Positions 23,201 through 29,048 of a stretch of 39,810 nucleotides of DNA are shown one piece after another. Position numbers and translations under genes: made by a program. Below the pieces are notes generated by a model. That model made no database searches, was not told where the DNA came from, and was given only the letters and a program-made list of their open reading frames with translations. Source of the stretch: Streptomyces solincola (GTDB taxonomy: Bacteria; Actinomycetota; Actinomycetes; Streptomycetales; Streptomycetaceae); assembly GCF_002982015.1 (NCBI RefSeq), contig NZ_PVLV01000007.1:1-39810 (forward strand), given 5' to 3'. The stretch's first letter is position 1; each line of letters starts with the position of its first letter.

Positions 23201-23341
23201 GCCGACGGCGTGCTCACCTCCCTGCTGCACACGCACTTCGTGCGGCACGTGGCCGTGGACTTCCCCGAGGAAGAGGTCTGCCTGTACCTCGCCCGCGCCG
23301 CCGCCCTCGCCTTCACCGCCCGCGCCGGGAGGCGATCATGA
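20249..23341 (+). CDS. lanB: Full-length class I lanthipeptide dehydratase (LanB)
   Basis: A 1030-aa enzyme that glutamylates Ser/Thr of the precursor with glutamyl-tRNA and eliminates glutamate to give dehydro residues. The N-terminal glutamylation domain shows the hallmark HRPTPFGLFAGV at about 107-118. The C-terminal elimination (SpaB_C) domain, from about 745, has WYVRFRDPQQHLRLRI and YPTSYRETGRWGSGAAWNAA. The length is normal for an undivided LanB. The GTG at 20249 has AAGGGA 8 nt upstream. It overlaps lanC by 4 nt. The presence of a complete elimination domain is notable because a second one is encoded two genes downstream. Confidence 0.92.
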   Translation: MATPPAFRAGATALVRAVARPPAPQLPLPDFDDRSFQAEELAEVTAGRLVWVRGIWRDPGIAQALRHASPALAAEVEALEGARSPSPREVRRVGLSVARYLLRALHRPTPFGLFAGVTTAAFGAEPRARWGQNHAVVARAGAEWVARLIEQLERSGELLPLLSVVVNNTTYERDGSLVVPYQDNGPAGHRRAVEASVELSAPIRLVLRAADAPIRLGELAEKLAAEFPAVAPERVHRLLAGLVQRRVLITNLHAPATEPDALGHLVAQLDTAQAEDIPLLAATVRELHAVHAGLKQCGTAAGRDAVAARMRALVPGLRRHPLALDLSLDAAVVLPAAVAREVERAATVLTRLCARPYGTEPWNDYHQRFYERFGVGTMVPLRDVVADSGIGYPDGYPGSPTADRRRLSPRDDVLLRLAQGAALDGRDEIVLTDEMVAALDRGPQEPRVPPHLEVGVRLHAASLADVRRGQFTVEVTSVARGAGVTVGRFLGVLPAPQRGPLHEELADLPTADSGTVAAQLSFPALLPDTAHVTRTPRVLPLVISLQEHRAPDAAVLTPADLAMSCDGRRMYLAAPGRGLRIEAVGMHALNLSEHTPPLARLITEVSRAQSAQVTRFDWGAAAAMPFLPRLRYGRIVLAPARWRLEGGDLPDRHRRGTDWDAALSEWRERRRLPQHVHLVQDDRRLPLDLDQPGHRSLLRQHLDRTGTAVLVEAAPPGADGWSGGRAHEIVVPLKAVRPPAWPELPTPTTARTLSPAQIQSPAASPVLLAALYGDPRRQDALLARHVPDLIRRLGSPPWWYVRFRDPQQHLRLRIALPDPDDFADTIHTVSTWADELRAAGLLADLRYPTSYRETGRWGSGAAWNAAEAVFRADSAALVAQLAQAVRPAQRPLVAAHFFAITSAFLGSPNDGARWLIDHVEPTPPKPVPRPQFADAVRLADPRGNWAALRSAPGGAAIVDAWTGRTAALAAYQPHLSGPHAEGIAADGVLTSLLHTHFVRHVAVDFPEEEVCLYLARAAALAFTARAGRRS

Positions 23342-24606
23342 CCGACCAGTCCGCCGGCGCAGTGGCCACGGCCATCGCCGACCACCTCGCCCATCCTGAT
23401 CAGGCGCCGGTGGCCGCCACCGACGACGCCAATCGGCAGAACCTCGCCTACGGCCCCACCGGGATCGCCCTGCTCCACGTCGAGCGCGCCGCCGCCGGAC
23501 TCGCCCCGTGGCAGCGCGCCCACGACTGGCTGACCGCGGCGACCCGACAGCCGTTCACCAGCGGCTCCGACAGCTACCCCTTCTACGGCGCCCCGGCCCT
23601 CGCCCACGTCCTGGCGTGCGCCGCCGATCACCTGCCCGGCTCCTACCGGCGCGGCCTCGACCTGCTCGACCGTCAGGTGACGGTGGACGCCCGGCGGCGC
23701 CTGGACGCCGCGCACCATCGGATCGACGCCGGGCAGCTCCCGGCGCTCGCCGAGTTCGACGCCATCCGGGGCCTGAGCGGCTACGGCGCCTACCTGCTGC
23801 GCCGCGACCCGGCGGGACCGGTGACCCGGGCCGTCCTCGACTACTGCGTGCGCCTGACCGACCCGGTCACCCACGACGACGAGCACCTGCCGGGCTGGTG
23901 GGCAGCCACCGGTCCCTCCGGCCGGCCGGACGACCGCTTCCCCGGCGGCCACGCCAACCACGGCATGGCGCACGGCATCGGCGCGGTCCTCGCGCTGCTG
24001 GCGCTCGCCGCCCGCCGCGGCACCACCGTCACCAGCCACCATCAGGCGATGCGCACCATCCTGGCCTGGCTGGAGCGGTGGAAGGTGCCCGCCGGGCGCG
24101 GCACGGCCTGGCCGTACTTGATCACCCGCGAGGAACTGCGCAGCGGCCGGCCCGCAGCCTCGGCACCGCGGCGGCCGAGCTGGTGCTACGGCACCGCGGG
24201 TCTGGCCCGCGCTCAGCAGCTCGCCGCGCTCGCCCTCGGCGACCGCGACCTCCAGGCCGAAGCCGAGGCCGCCCTGCTGGACGCGCTGACCGACCGCGCG
24301 CAGCTTCGCGCCACCACCGACAGCGGCCTGTGCCACGGCTTCGCCGGTCTCGTCCACATCGCGGCACGGGCCGCCGCCGACGCCGAGCGTGCCGCGGCCG
24401 GACAGCTCCGCGCCGCCATACCCGCCCTTCTCACCGTGTTGGTCCCGCCCGGCGCCGCCCCGGACGACGCCGCCGCCCTGCTGCTGAAGGACGCGGCGGG
24501 CGCCGGCCTCCTCGACGGCGCCGCCGGAACCGCGCTGGGACTGCTCACCGCGGACGGCACGGAGCCGCCCCGCACCGCGTGGGACGCCTGCCTGCTCACC
24601 GCCTGA
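23338..24606 (+). CDS. lanC: Lanthipeptide cyclase (LanC)
   Basis: A 422-aa zinc enzyme that joins Cys thiols to dehydro residues to form lanthionine rings. The zinc ligands and catalytic residues are present: NHGMAHGIG with H208 and H212, WCYGTAG with C283 and Y284, and LCHGFAG with C332 and H333. This spacing nearly equals that of NisC (H212, C284, C330, H331), so the enzyme should be active. The ATG at 23338 overlaps the lanB stop as ATGA, giving translational coupling. The toroid repeat pattern of GxxG helices is intact across the protein. Confidence 0.92.
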   Translation: MTDQSAGAVATAIADHLAHPDQAPVAATDDANRQNLAYGPTGIALLHVERAAAGLAPWQRAHDWLTAATRQPFTSGSDSYPFYGAPALAHVLACAADHLPGSYRRGLDLLDRQVTVDARRRLDAAHHRIDAGQLPALAEFDAIRGLSGYGAYLLRRDPAGPVTRAVLDYCVRLTDPVTHDDEHLPGWWAATGPSGRPDDRFPGGHANHGMAHGIGAVLALLALAARRGTTVTSHHQAMRTILAWLERWKVPAGRGTAWPYLITREELRSGRPAASAPRRPSWCYGTAGLARAQQLAALALGDRDLQAEAEAALLDALTDRAQLRATTDSGLCHGFAGLVHIAARAAADAERAAAGQLRAAIPALLTVLVPPGAAPDDAAALLLKDAAGAGLLDGAAGTALGLLTADGTEPPRTAWDACLLTA

Positions 24607-24628
24607 CCCCCGACCGAAGGACTTCCCG

Positions 24629-26698
24629 ATGTGCTCCGACCGCTGGCAGCAGCACAACATCACCTTCCCCGACCGCGACACCGGACGGTGCGCCGTCACC
24701 GAACGCCTCGCCCCCGCGCTGCTCGCCGCCGAGGCCGACGGGCAGCTCAGCGGCTGGTGGTTCATCAACAAGCAGCCCTGGCGCCTGCGGTACGTCGCCG
24801 ACCAGCCGGCGCCGACCGTGCTGACCCTGCTGGACGAGTGGGTGGCCGACGGCACCGCGCAGTCCCACACGACCGCGATCTACGAACCGGAGACCGAGGC
24901 GTTCGGTGGGGCGGACGCCATGACGGCCGCGCACGCCCTCTTCCACGAGGACAGCCGTCATCTCCTCGCCTACCCCGTCCAGGACGGTCACCTGGGGCGG
25001 CGCGAGACCACGGTTCTGCTGCTGAGCAGCCTGATGCGCGCCGCGAACCTCGACTGGTTCGAGCAGGGCGACGTGTGGGCGAAGGTCTGCGCGCTGCGCC
25101 CCGGTACCAGCACGCCCGCGTCCACGCGCCTGATCTCGGCGATGCGGACCCTGATGACCACCGAGGCCCGCGGCCTGTGCCGCGAGGGCGGGCCGCTGGA
25201 CGGCCACGCCGACTGGGTCGCCGCCTTCGAGCGCGCGGGGACCACGCTCGCCTACCTCGCCGTCCAGGGCGCTCTGACCCGCGGACTGCGCGCCGTCATC
25301 GCGCACCACGCCATCTTCCACGCCAACCGTGCCGGTCTGCCCGGCGCCGACCAGCACACCCTGTTCCACATCGCACGAGAGGTAGTCATGGGATCGAGTG
25401 AAAACACCGCGTCAGCAGCAGAATCGGGCTCCGCGGCCAATAGCGTCAGCGCGGTGAACACCGACACACTCACCGCCCCCGAGGCCAATGCCGAACAGCT
25501 CCGCAACGCCCTGGTGGACCAGATCCAGGCCGACGGCCACGCCCGCACCCCCGCGGTCGAAGCCGCCCTGCGCACCGTGCCCCGGCACCTGTTCGTCCCC
25601 GAAGCCCCGCTGGCCGACGCCTACGCCAACGACCCGGTCCACGTGAAGTACGACCCCGAGGGCACCTCGATCTCCTGCGCCTCCCAGCCGGCTGTCGTCG
25701 CCCTCATGCTGGACCAGCTCGAAGCCCAGCCGGGCGAGCGCATCCTCGAACTCGGCGCCGGCACCGGCTACAACGCCGCCCTGATCGGCCACCTCGTCGG
25801 CCCGAGCGGACACGTCACCACCATCGACGTCGATGACGACCTGGTCGAAGGCGCCCGAGCCCACCTCGCCGCCGCCGGGGTCACCAACGTCGAGGCCCTG
25901 ACGCGCGACGGTGCTCTCGGCCACGCCGAGGGCGCACCGTACGACCGGATCATCGCGACCGTCGGCGCGCACGGCATCCCCCACGCCTGGCTCGAACAGC
26001 TCGCAGAGGGCGGCCGGCTCGTCACCCCGCAGCGGCTCACCGGCAGCGTCTCGCGCTCCATCATCTACGTGAAGCGCGACGGCCGGTGGCAGTCGGCCGG
26101 CTCGGAGATGAACACCTTCATGCCGCTGCGCCGAGGCATCGCCGACGACGACCGCCGCGCCGTGCCGCTCAGCACGGACGGCGCCGTGCGCCTCCAGGCC
26201 CCCGCCGGCCTGGCGATCGACGCCGACGCCCTCGCCGGTGTTCTCGACCAGCCGCGCGTCGAGGAGTGGACCGGGATGACGGTCCGCGCCGGGGAGTCGC
26301 CGGAGTGGATGGAGCTGTTCGTCTCCTGCGTCATGCCGTCCGGCCTGATCCGGATGCTCTTCCCGAAGTCCGCCAAGGGCACGGTGCTCACTGAGGACCC
26401 CTACCCCTCGGCCACGGCCGCCGTCGACAAGGGTGCCGTCACCTACCTCGCGCGGCGCCCCTCCGCGGAGAAGACCCCCGAGGGTGACAAGCTCTGGGAG
26501 TTCGGCGTCATCGGGCACGGCCCCGGGAGCGACGAGCTGGCCGCCAAGGTCGCCGACGCGGTCCGCACCTGGGACCGCGAGTACCGCGGCCGGGATGCCG
26601 CCTTCGAGATCCTGCCGCTCGGTGCGCCCGCGGACGAGCAGCCCGGTGTCTTCGTCCTCGACACCCCGCTGAACCGCGTCCGAGTCACCTGGCAGTAG
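24629..26698 (+). CDS. lanS: Fusion of elimination domain and FxLD-system methyltransferase
   Basis: A 689-aa two-domain protein. Residues 1 to about 250 match the thiopeptide-type biosynthesis domain, a stand-alone LanB elimination fold (WQQHNITFPDRD, WWFINKQPWRLRYV, HLLAYP). Residues from about 254 are a protein L-isoaspartyl-type O-methyltransferase of the FxLD system: ISCASQPAVVALMLDQL, the SAM motif ILELGAGTGYNAAL, then TIDVDDDLVEGA and a C-terminal extension of about 190 residues. Such enzymes methylate an Asp in the modified peptide, leading to succinimide and isoAsp. The ATG at 24629 has GAAGG 8 nt upstream. A Ser/Ala/Asn-rich linker starts at an internal ATG (25388) with its own ribosome site, so the second domain may also be made separately. 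The lanS name is by function. Confidence 0.88.
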   Translation: MCSDRWQQHNITFPDRDTGRCAVTERLAPALLAAEADGQLSGWWFINKQPWRLRYVADQPAPTVLTLLDEWVADGTAQSHTTAIYEPETEAFGGADAMTAAHALFHEDSRHLLAYPVQDGHLGRRETTVLLLSSLMRAANLDWFEQGDVWAKVCALRPGTSTPASTRLISAMRTLMTTEARGLCREGGPLDGHADWVAAFERAGTTLAYLAVQGALTRGLRAVIAHHAIFHANRAGLPGADQHTLFHIAREVVMGSSENTASAAESGSAANSVSAVNTDTLTAPEANAEQLRNALVDQIQADGHARTPAVEAALRTVPRHLFVPEAPLADAYANDPVHVKYDPEGTSISCASQPAVVALMLDQLEAQPGERILELGAGTGYNAALIGHLVGPSGHVTTIDVDDDLVEGARAHLAAAGVTNVEALTRDGALGHAEGAPYDRIIATVGAHGIPHAWLEQLAEGGRLVTPQRLTGSVSRSIIYVKRDGRWQSAGSEMNTFMPLRRGIADDDRRAVPLSTDGAVRLQAPAGLAIDADALAGVLDQPRVEEWTGMTVRAGESPEWMELFVSCVMPSGLIRMLFPKSAKGTVLTEDPYPSATAAVDKGAVTYLARRPSAEKTPEGDKLWEFGVIGHGPGSDELAAKVADAVRTWDREYRGRDAAFEILPLGAPADEQPGVFVLDTPLNRVRVTWQ
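25377..25390 (+). promoter_or_regulatory. Internal ribosome site and start within the fusion gene
   Basis: GAGAGG (25377-25382) lies 5 nt before an in-frame ATG (25388-25390), corresponding to Met254, exactly at the junction of the two domains. This would allow independent translation of the methyltransferase. Confidence 0.55.
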
Positions 26699-26705
26699 CA
26701 GATCC

Positions 26706-26748
26706 GGCCGCGTGGCGCCCCCCGCTCGTCGGCGGGCACCACGCGGCC
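26706..26748 (+). terminator. Terminator of the lanthipeptide operon
   Basis: GGCCGCGTGG (26706-26715) and CCACGCGGCC (26739-26748) enclose an inner GC-rich stem, starting 8 nt after the methyltransferase stop. Confidence 0.85.
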
Positions 26749-26788
26749 CTTGCCCGCTCCTCGTCGCCTTCACCCCCGGGGGGACCTC

Positions 26789-27922
26789 ATGGACCCGAAC
26801 GGACCCATAGCCCAGCGCTTCCCGCTCATCTACCGCTTCCGCCCCGCGTGCCTGCCCCTGCCCCGGCGCGTCCACGGCCTGGTCGAACTCGCCGAAGCCG
26901 CCGCCGCAAAGGCGGACCAGGGCCTCGCATCGGCCGTCTACAACCAGGCCGCCCTCATCGCCTCCGACCTCGGCCTCCCCGACCTCGCGCGGAAGATGTG
27001 CCACCAGCACGCCGCCGCCTACCTCCACGCCGCCCCCCTGCCCGGCATGACCGCGATCCGTGCCCTCGAACCCGTGGTGAACCTTGCCCGCCTCCAGATC
27101 CGCGCGGGCGCCGCCGACGACGGACGCCACCGTTTGCTGCACCTCTTCGACGCCGTCACCAACGGCACCAGCGCTCAGTTCGAGGGGGTCCACGTCCCGG
27201 CCGACCTCACCCTCACCGACGCCGACCGCCACGAGGTGCGCACCTGGCTGTGGAAGGTCGTCCTGGCCGACGGCACCCGCACCCTGACCACGGCCGGCCG
27301 CTGGAGGGAAGCGCTGGCCCACATCGAGGAACACCGGGGCATCGGGCAGCGCATGCTGGACGGCCGCCAAGTCGCCGTCCTGGCCGCGCTCATCCACAAC
27401 CCCACCGACGCCGGCGCGCTCGTCACGATGACCGCGCCCGGAGACCTCTGGGAGAACGCCGTCACCGGCTGCCTCAACGTGCTGTGCAACAAGGCCCTTC
27501 TCGGCCCGACCGTACCCACCCTCGACGCGCTCGTGGAGGACTACTACCTCGCGCACCAGCCCGAGCCGGGCATGACCGTCTTCGACACGCGCCTCGGGCT
27601 GACGATCCTGGACCTGCTGGAGCCGCACCAGGACGACGCAGCGCACCGGATGGTCACCGAGCTCCACCGCCGGGCCGCCGCGGCGACCGACGGCTACGCC
27701 GCCCGTGAGTGCCTGGCTGACGAGCGGTTCATCAGCCTCGCCGAGCCACGCCAGATCGAGGCGGCCCAGCAGCTCGTCCGCGCCTGCGCGCTGGGCAGCG
27801 GCAACCTCCCTGAGCCCCGGCTCGCGAAGATGACGGAGGCGCTGCGGGTCAGCGACGAGGTGATCCGGGCCAGCGTCGGGCACCCCCACCCACAGCAGGA
27901 AGGGACTGGTGCACAGGTTTGA
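26789..27922 (+). CDS. TPR-like helical protein next to lanthipeptide cluster
   Basis: A 377-aa protein built of paired helices without obvious catalytic residues: ELAEAAAAKADQGLASAVYN, DLARKMCHQHAAAYLHAA, ALEPVVNLARLQIRAGAADD and so on, resembling tetratricopeptide-type repeats. The ATG at 26789 follows a G-rich ribosome site (GGGGGGACC) and was preferred to an upstream start at 26750. It lies 41 nt past the lanthipeptide terminator, so it is probably transcribed separately. Helical-repeat proteins of this kind are often found beside such clusters as regulators or protein scaffolds; immunity is also possible. The role is not established. Confidence 0.6.
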   Translation: MDPNGPIAQRFPLIYRFRPACLPLPRRVHGLVELAEAAAAKADQGLASAVYNQAALIASDLGLPDLARKMCHQHAAAYLHAAPLPGMTAIRALEPVVNLARLQIRAGAADDGRHRLLHLFDAVTNGTSAQFEGVHVPADLTLTDADRHEVRTWLWKVVLADGTRTLTTAGRWREALAHIEEHRGIGQRMLDGRQVAVLAALIHNPTDAGALVTMTAPGDLWENAVTGCLNVLCNKALLGPTVPTLDALVEDYYLAHQPEPGMTVFDTRLGLTILDLLEPHQDDAAHRMVTELHRRAAAATDGYAARECLADERFISLAEPRQIEAAQQLVRACALGSGNLPEPRLAKMTEALRVSDEVIRASVGHPHPQQEGTGAQV

Positions 27923-27927
27923 GGTGT

Positions 27928-27971
27928 AACGCCTGAGCCGCCCGCTCCGTCCATACAGGCGGCCAGGCGTT
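27928..27971 (+). terminator. Hairpin terminator after TPR-like gene
   Basis: AACGCCT...GCCGCC (27928-27942) pairs with GGCGGC...AGGCGTT (27958-27971), 13 bp in total with a small internal bulge, 6 nt after the stop codon. Confidence 0.75.
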
Positions 27972-28018
27972 GACGCTCGGCCACGATCTGATGTACCGCC
28001 GCCGGGAGGACCCAGACT

Positions 28019-28477
28019 GTGCCGACCCCCGTTCTCGATGTGAGCGAACAGCTCTTCTTCGAGCCGTTCGCAGACCTCTTCGCTGCGTCCTTGGACGAGC
28101 CGACGCCACCGGACGCCGCCGAGGAGCCGGAGCAGCAGCCCCTCGCGCACGTCTGGATCATCGCGGCCGAGATCAAGGTCGAGGAGCGCATCGCCAAGGT
28201 CGCCGACTTCCGGGGCAGCTTCACCACGGACGTCGGCACCCGCGTGGACGCCCTGGAGGTGTACTGCCGTAACTGCCGGCGGCCGTACGAGGACGTCGCG
28301 GAGAACGACTGCGAGGCCCTGATCGACAACCGGCACCTGATCGGCGGCGACCAGTCGCAGCGGGCGAAGCGCAAGGTGCCCGAGCCGCCGCCCGCCGCCC
28401 GTCTCCTGCCCGGCGGTGTGATCCAGCGACGGGGCATCGGCTCGTACATCAGCGGCGTCTCCCGGCCGGCCCGGTAG
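28019..28477 (+). CDS. Hypothetical protein with CxxC motif, 152 aa
   Basis: An acidic N-terminal half (LDEPTPPDAAEEPEQQPLAH), a strand-helix core (VWIIAAEIKVEERIAKVADF), then EVYCRNCRRPYEDVAENDCE with three Cys, and the end GGVIQRRGIGSYISGV. The GTG at 28019 has GGGAGG 9 nt upstream. First of a string of small genes leading to the portal, so it is likely part of the phage module. No family was recognised. Confidence 0.6.
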   Translation: MPTPVLDVSEQLFFEPFADLFAASLDEPTPPDAAEEPEQQPLAHVWIIAAEIKVEERIAKVADFRGSFTTDVGTRVDALEVYCRNCRRPYEDVAENDCEALIDNRHLIGGDQSQRAKRKVPEPPPAARLLPGGVIQRRGIGSYISGVSRPAR

Positions 28478-28485
28478 GGGGAAGC

Positions 28486-28647
28486 GTGCGCATCTTCCTC
28501 CTCGGCCTCTTCCTCGGCGGTGTCTCCGGCGGCATCGCCCAGCACTCCACCGGCGATCCGCAGCTCGCCGCCGCGGTGGGCGTCGTGGCCGCCGTCGCCA
28601 CGTGGCTCGGCGTGGCCACGCTGATCTTCGTGTTCGGGTCGGAGTAG
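28486..28647 (+). CDS. Small membrane protein, 53 aa
   Basis: MRIFLLGLFLGGVSGGIAQH begins a first hydrophobic segment, and AAAVGVVAAVAT with WLGVATLIFVF forms a second, so two short membrane spans are likely. The GTG at 28486 has GGGGGA close upstream, 8 nt after the preceding stop. Function is unknown; small membrane proteins ahead of the portal may be lysis or superinfection factors. Confidence 0.6.
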   Translation: MRIFLLGLFLGGVSGGIAQHSTGDPQLAAAVGVVAAVATWLGVATLIFVFGSE

Positions 28648-28651
28648 GCCC

Positions 28652-28687
28652 GAGACGTAAGCCCGGCGGGTTCCTACGGTCCGCCGC
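28652..28687 (+). promoter_or_regulatory. Promoter-like motif ending at a start codon, copy 1
   Basis: GAGACG (28652-28657), a 17-nt spacer, TACGGT (28675-28680) as -10, then CCGCCGC and the GTG at 28688. The 10-mer GGTCCGCCGC directly before the start codon recurs before the ATG at 31771. There is no ribosome site, so a leaderless mRNA is suggested. Confidence 0.5.
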
Positions 28688-29047
28688 GTGAATCCTCCAA
28701 CGCAGTCTCCGCCCCCAAGCCACCGGGCACCGCGCCGTCGCATCCTCCGCGACCTGCTCGGCCTCTTCCTGATCGGCTCAGGGACGGTCGGGCTGCTCGG
28801 GGCCCTGTACATCGCCGAACCGCTCGTCGCGCTCCTCCTGGCCGGCCTGGTCCTCTGCGTCGGCGGCTACACGGTGCTGTACATCACCCCGCCGCTGAAC
28901 CCCGCGGTGCGTCTCGTCGCCGGGTACTGCGCGCTGTCCCTCGGCCTCACCGTGTTGGCCGGGCTCGCGTTCGCCCTCACCCCCTGGTCCCTGCTGTTCG
29001 CCCTCCTGGTCGCCGTCGGCGTCTTCCTGAGCAGCGAGGGAGACTGA
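28688..29047 (+). CDS. Small multi-span membrane protein
   Basis: A 119-aa protein with a Pro-rich cytoplasmic start followed by about four hydrophobic segments (DLLGLFLIGSGTVGLLGALY, LVALLLAGLVLCVGGYTVLY, LSLGLTVLAGLAFAL, SLLFALLVAVGVFLSS). The GTG at 28688 has no Shine-Dalgarno sequence but sits right behind a promoter-like motif. It ends 1 nt before the portal start. A holin-like or entry-exclusion role is possible; nothing specific was recognised. Confidence 0.65.
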   Translation: MNPPTQSPPPSHRAPRRRILRDLLGLFLIGSGTVGLLGALYIAEPLVALLLAGLVLCVGGYTVLYITPPLNPAVRLVAGYCALSLGLTVLAGLAFALTPWSLLFALLVAVGVFLSSEGD

Positions 29048-29048
29048 C

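Noticed and set aside
19886-23248. Long - strand open frame opposite lanA-lanB
   Set aside because: Antisense shadow of the LanB gene; the product is repetitive with no recognisable domain.
28675-28690. Treating 31759 rather than 31771 as the giant gene start
   Set aside because: The ATG at 31759 lies within the -10-like part of the motif shared with 28652-28687, while 31771 follows the conserved 10-mer exactly as the GTG at 28688 does.
25412-28723. Long - strand open frame across the methyltransferase and TPR-like genes
   Set aside because: Spans terminators and several genuine + strand genes; composition typical of antisense frames in high-GC DNA.
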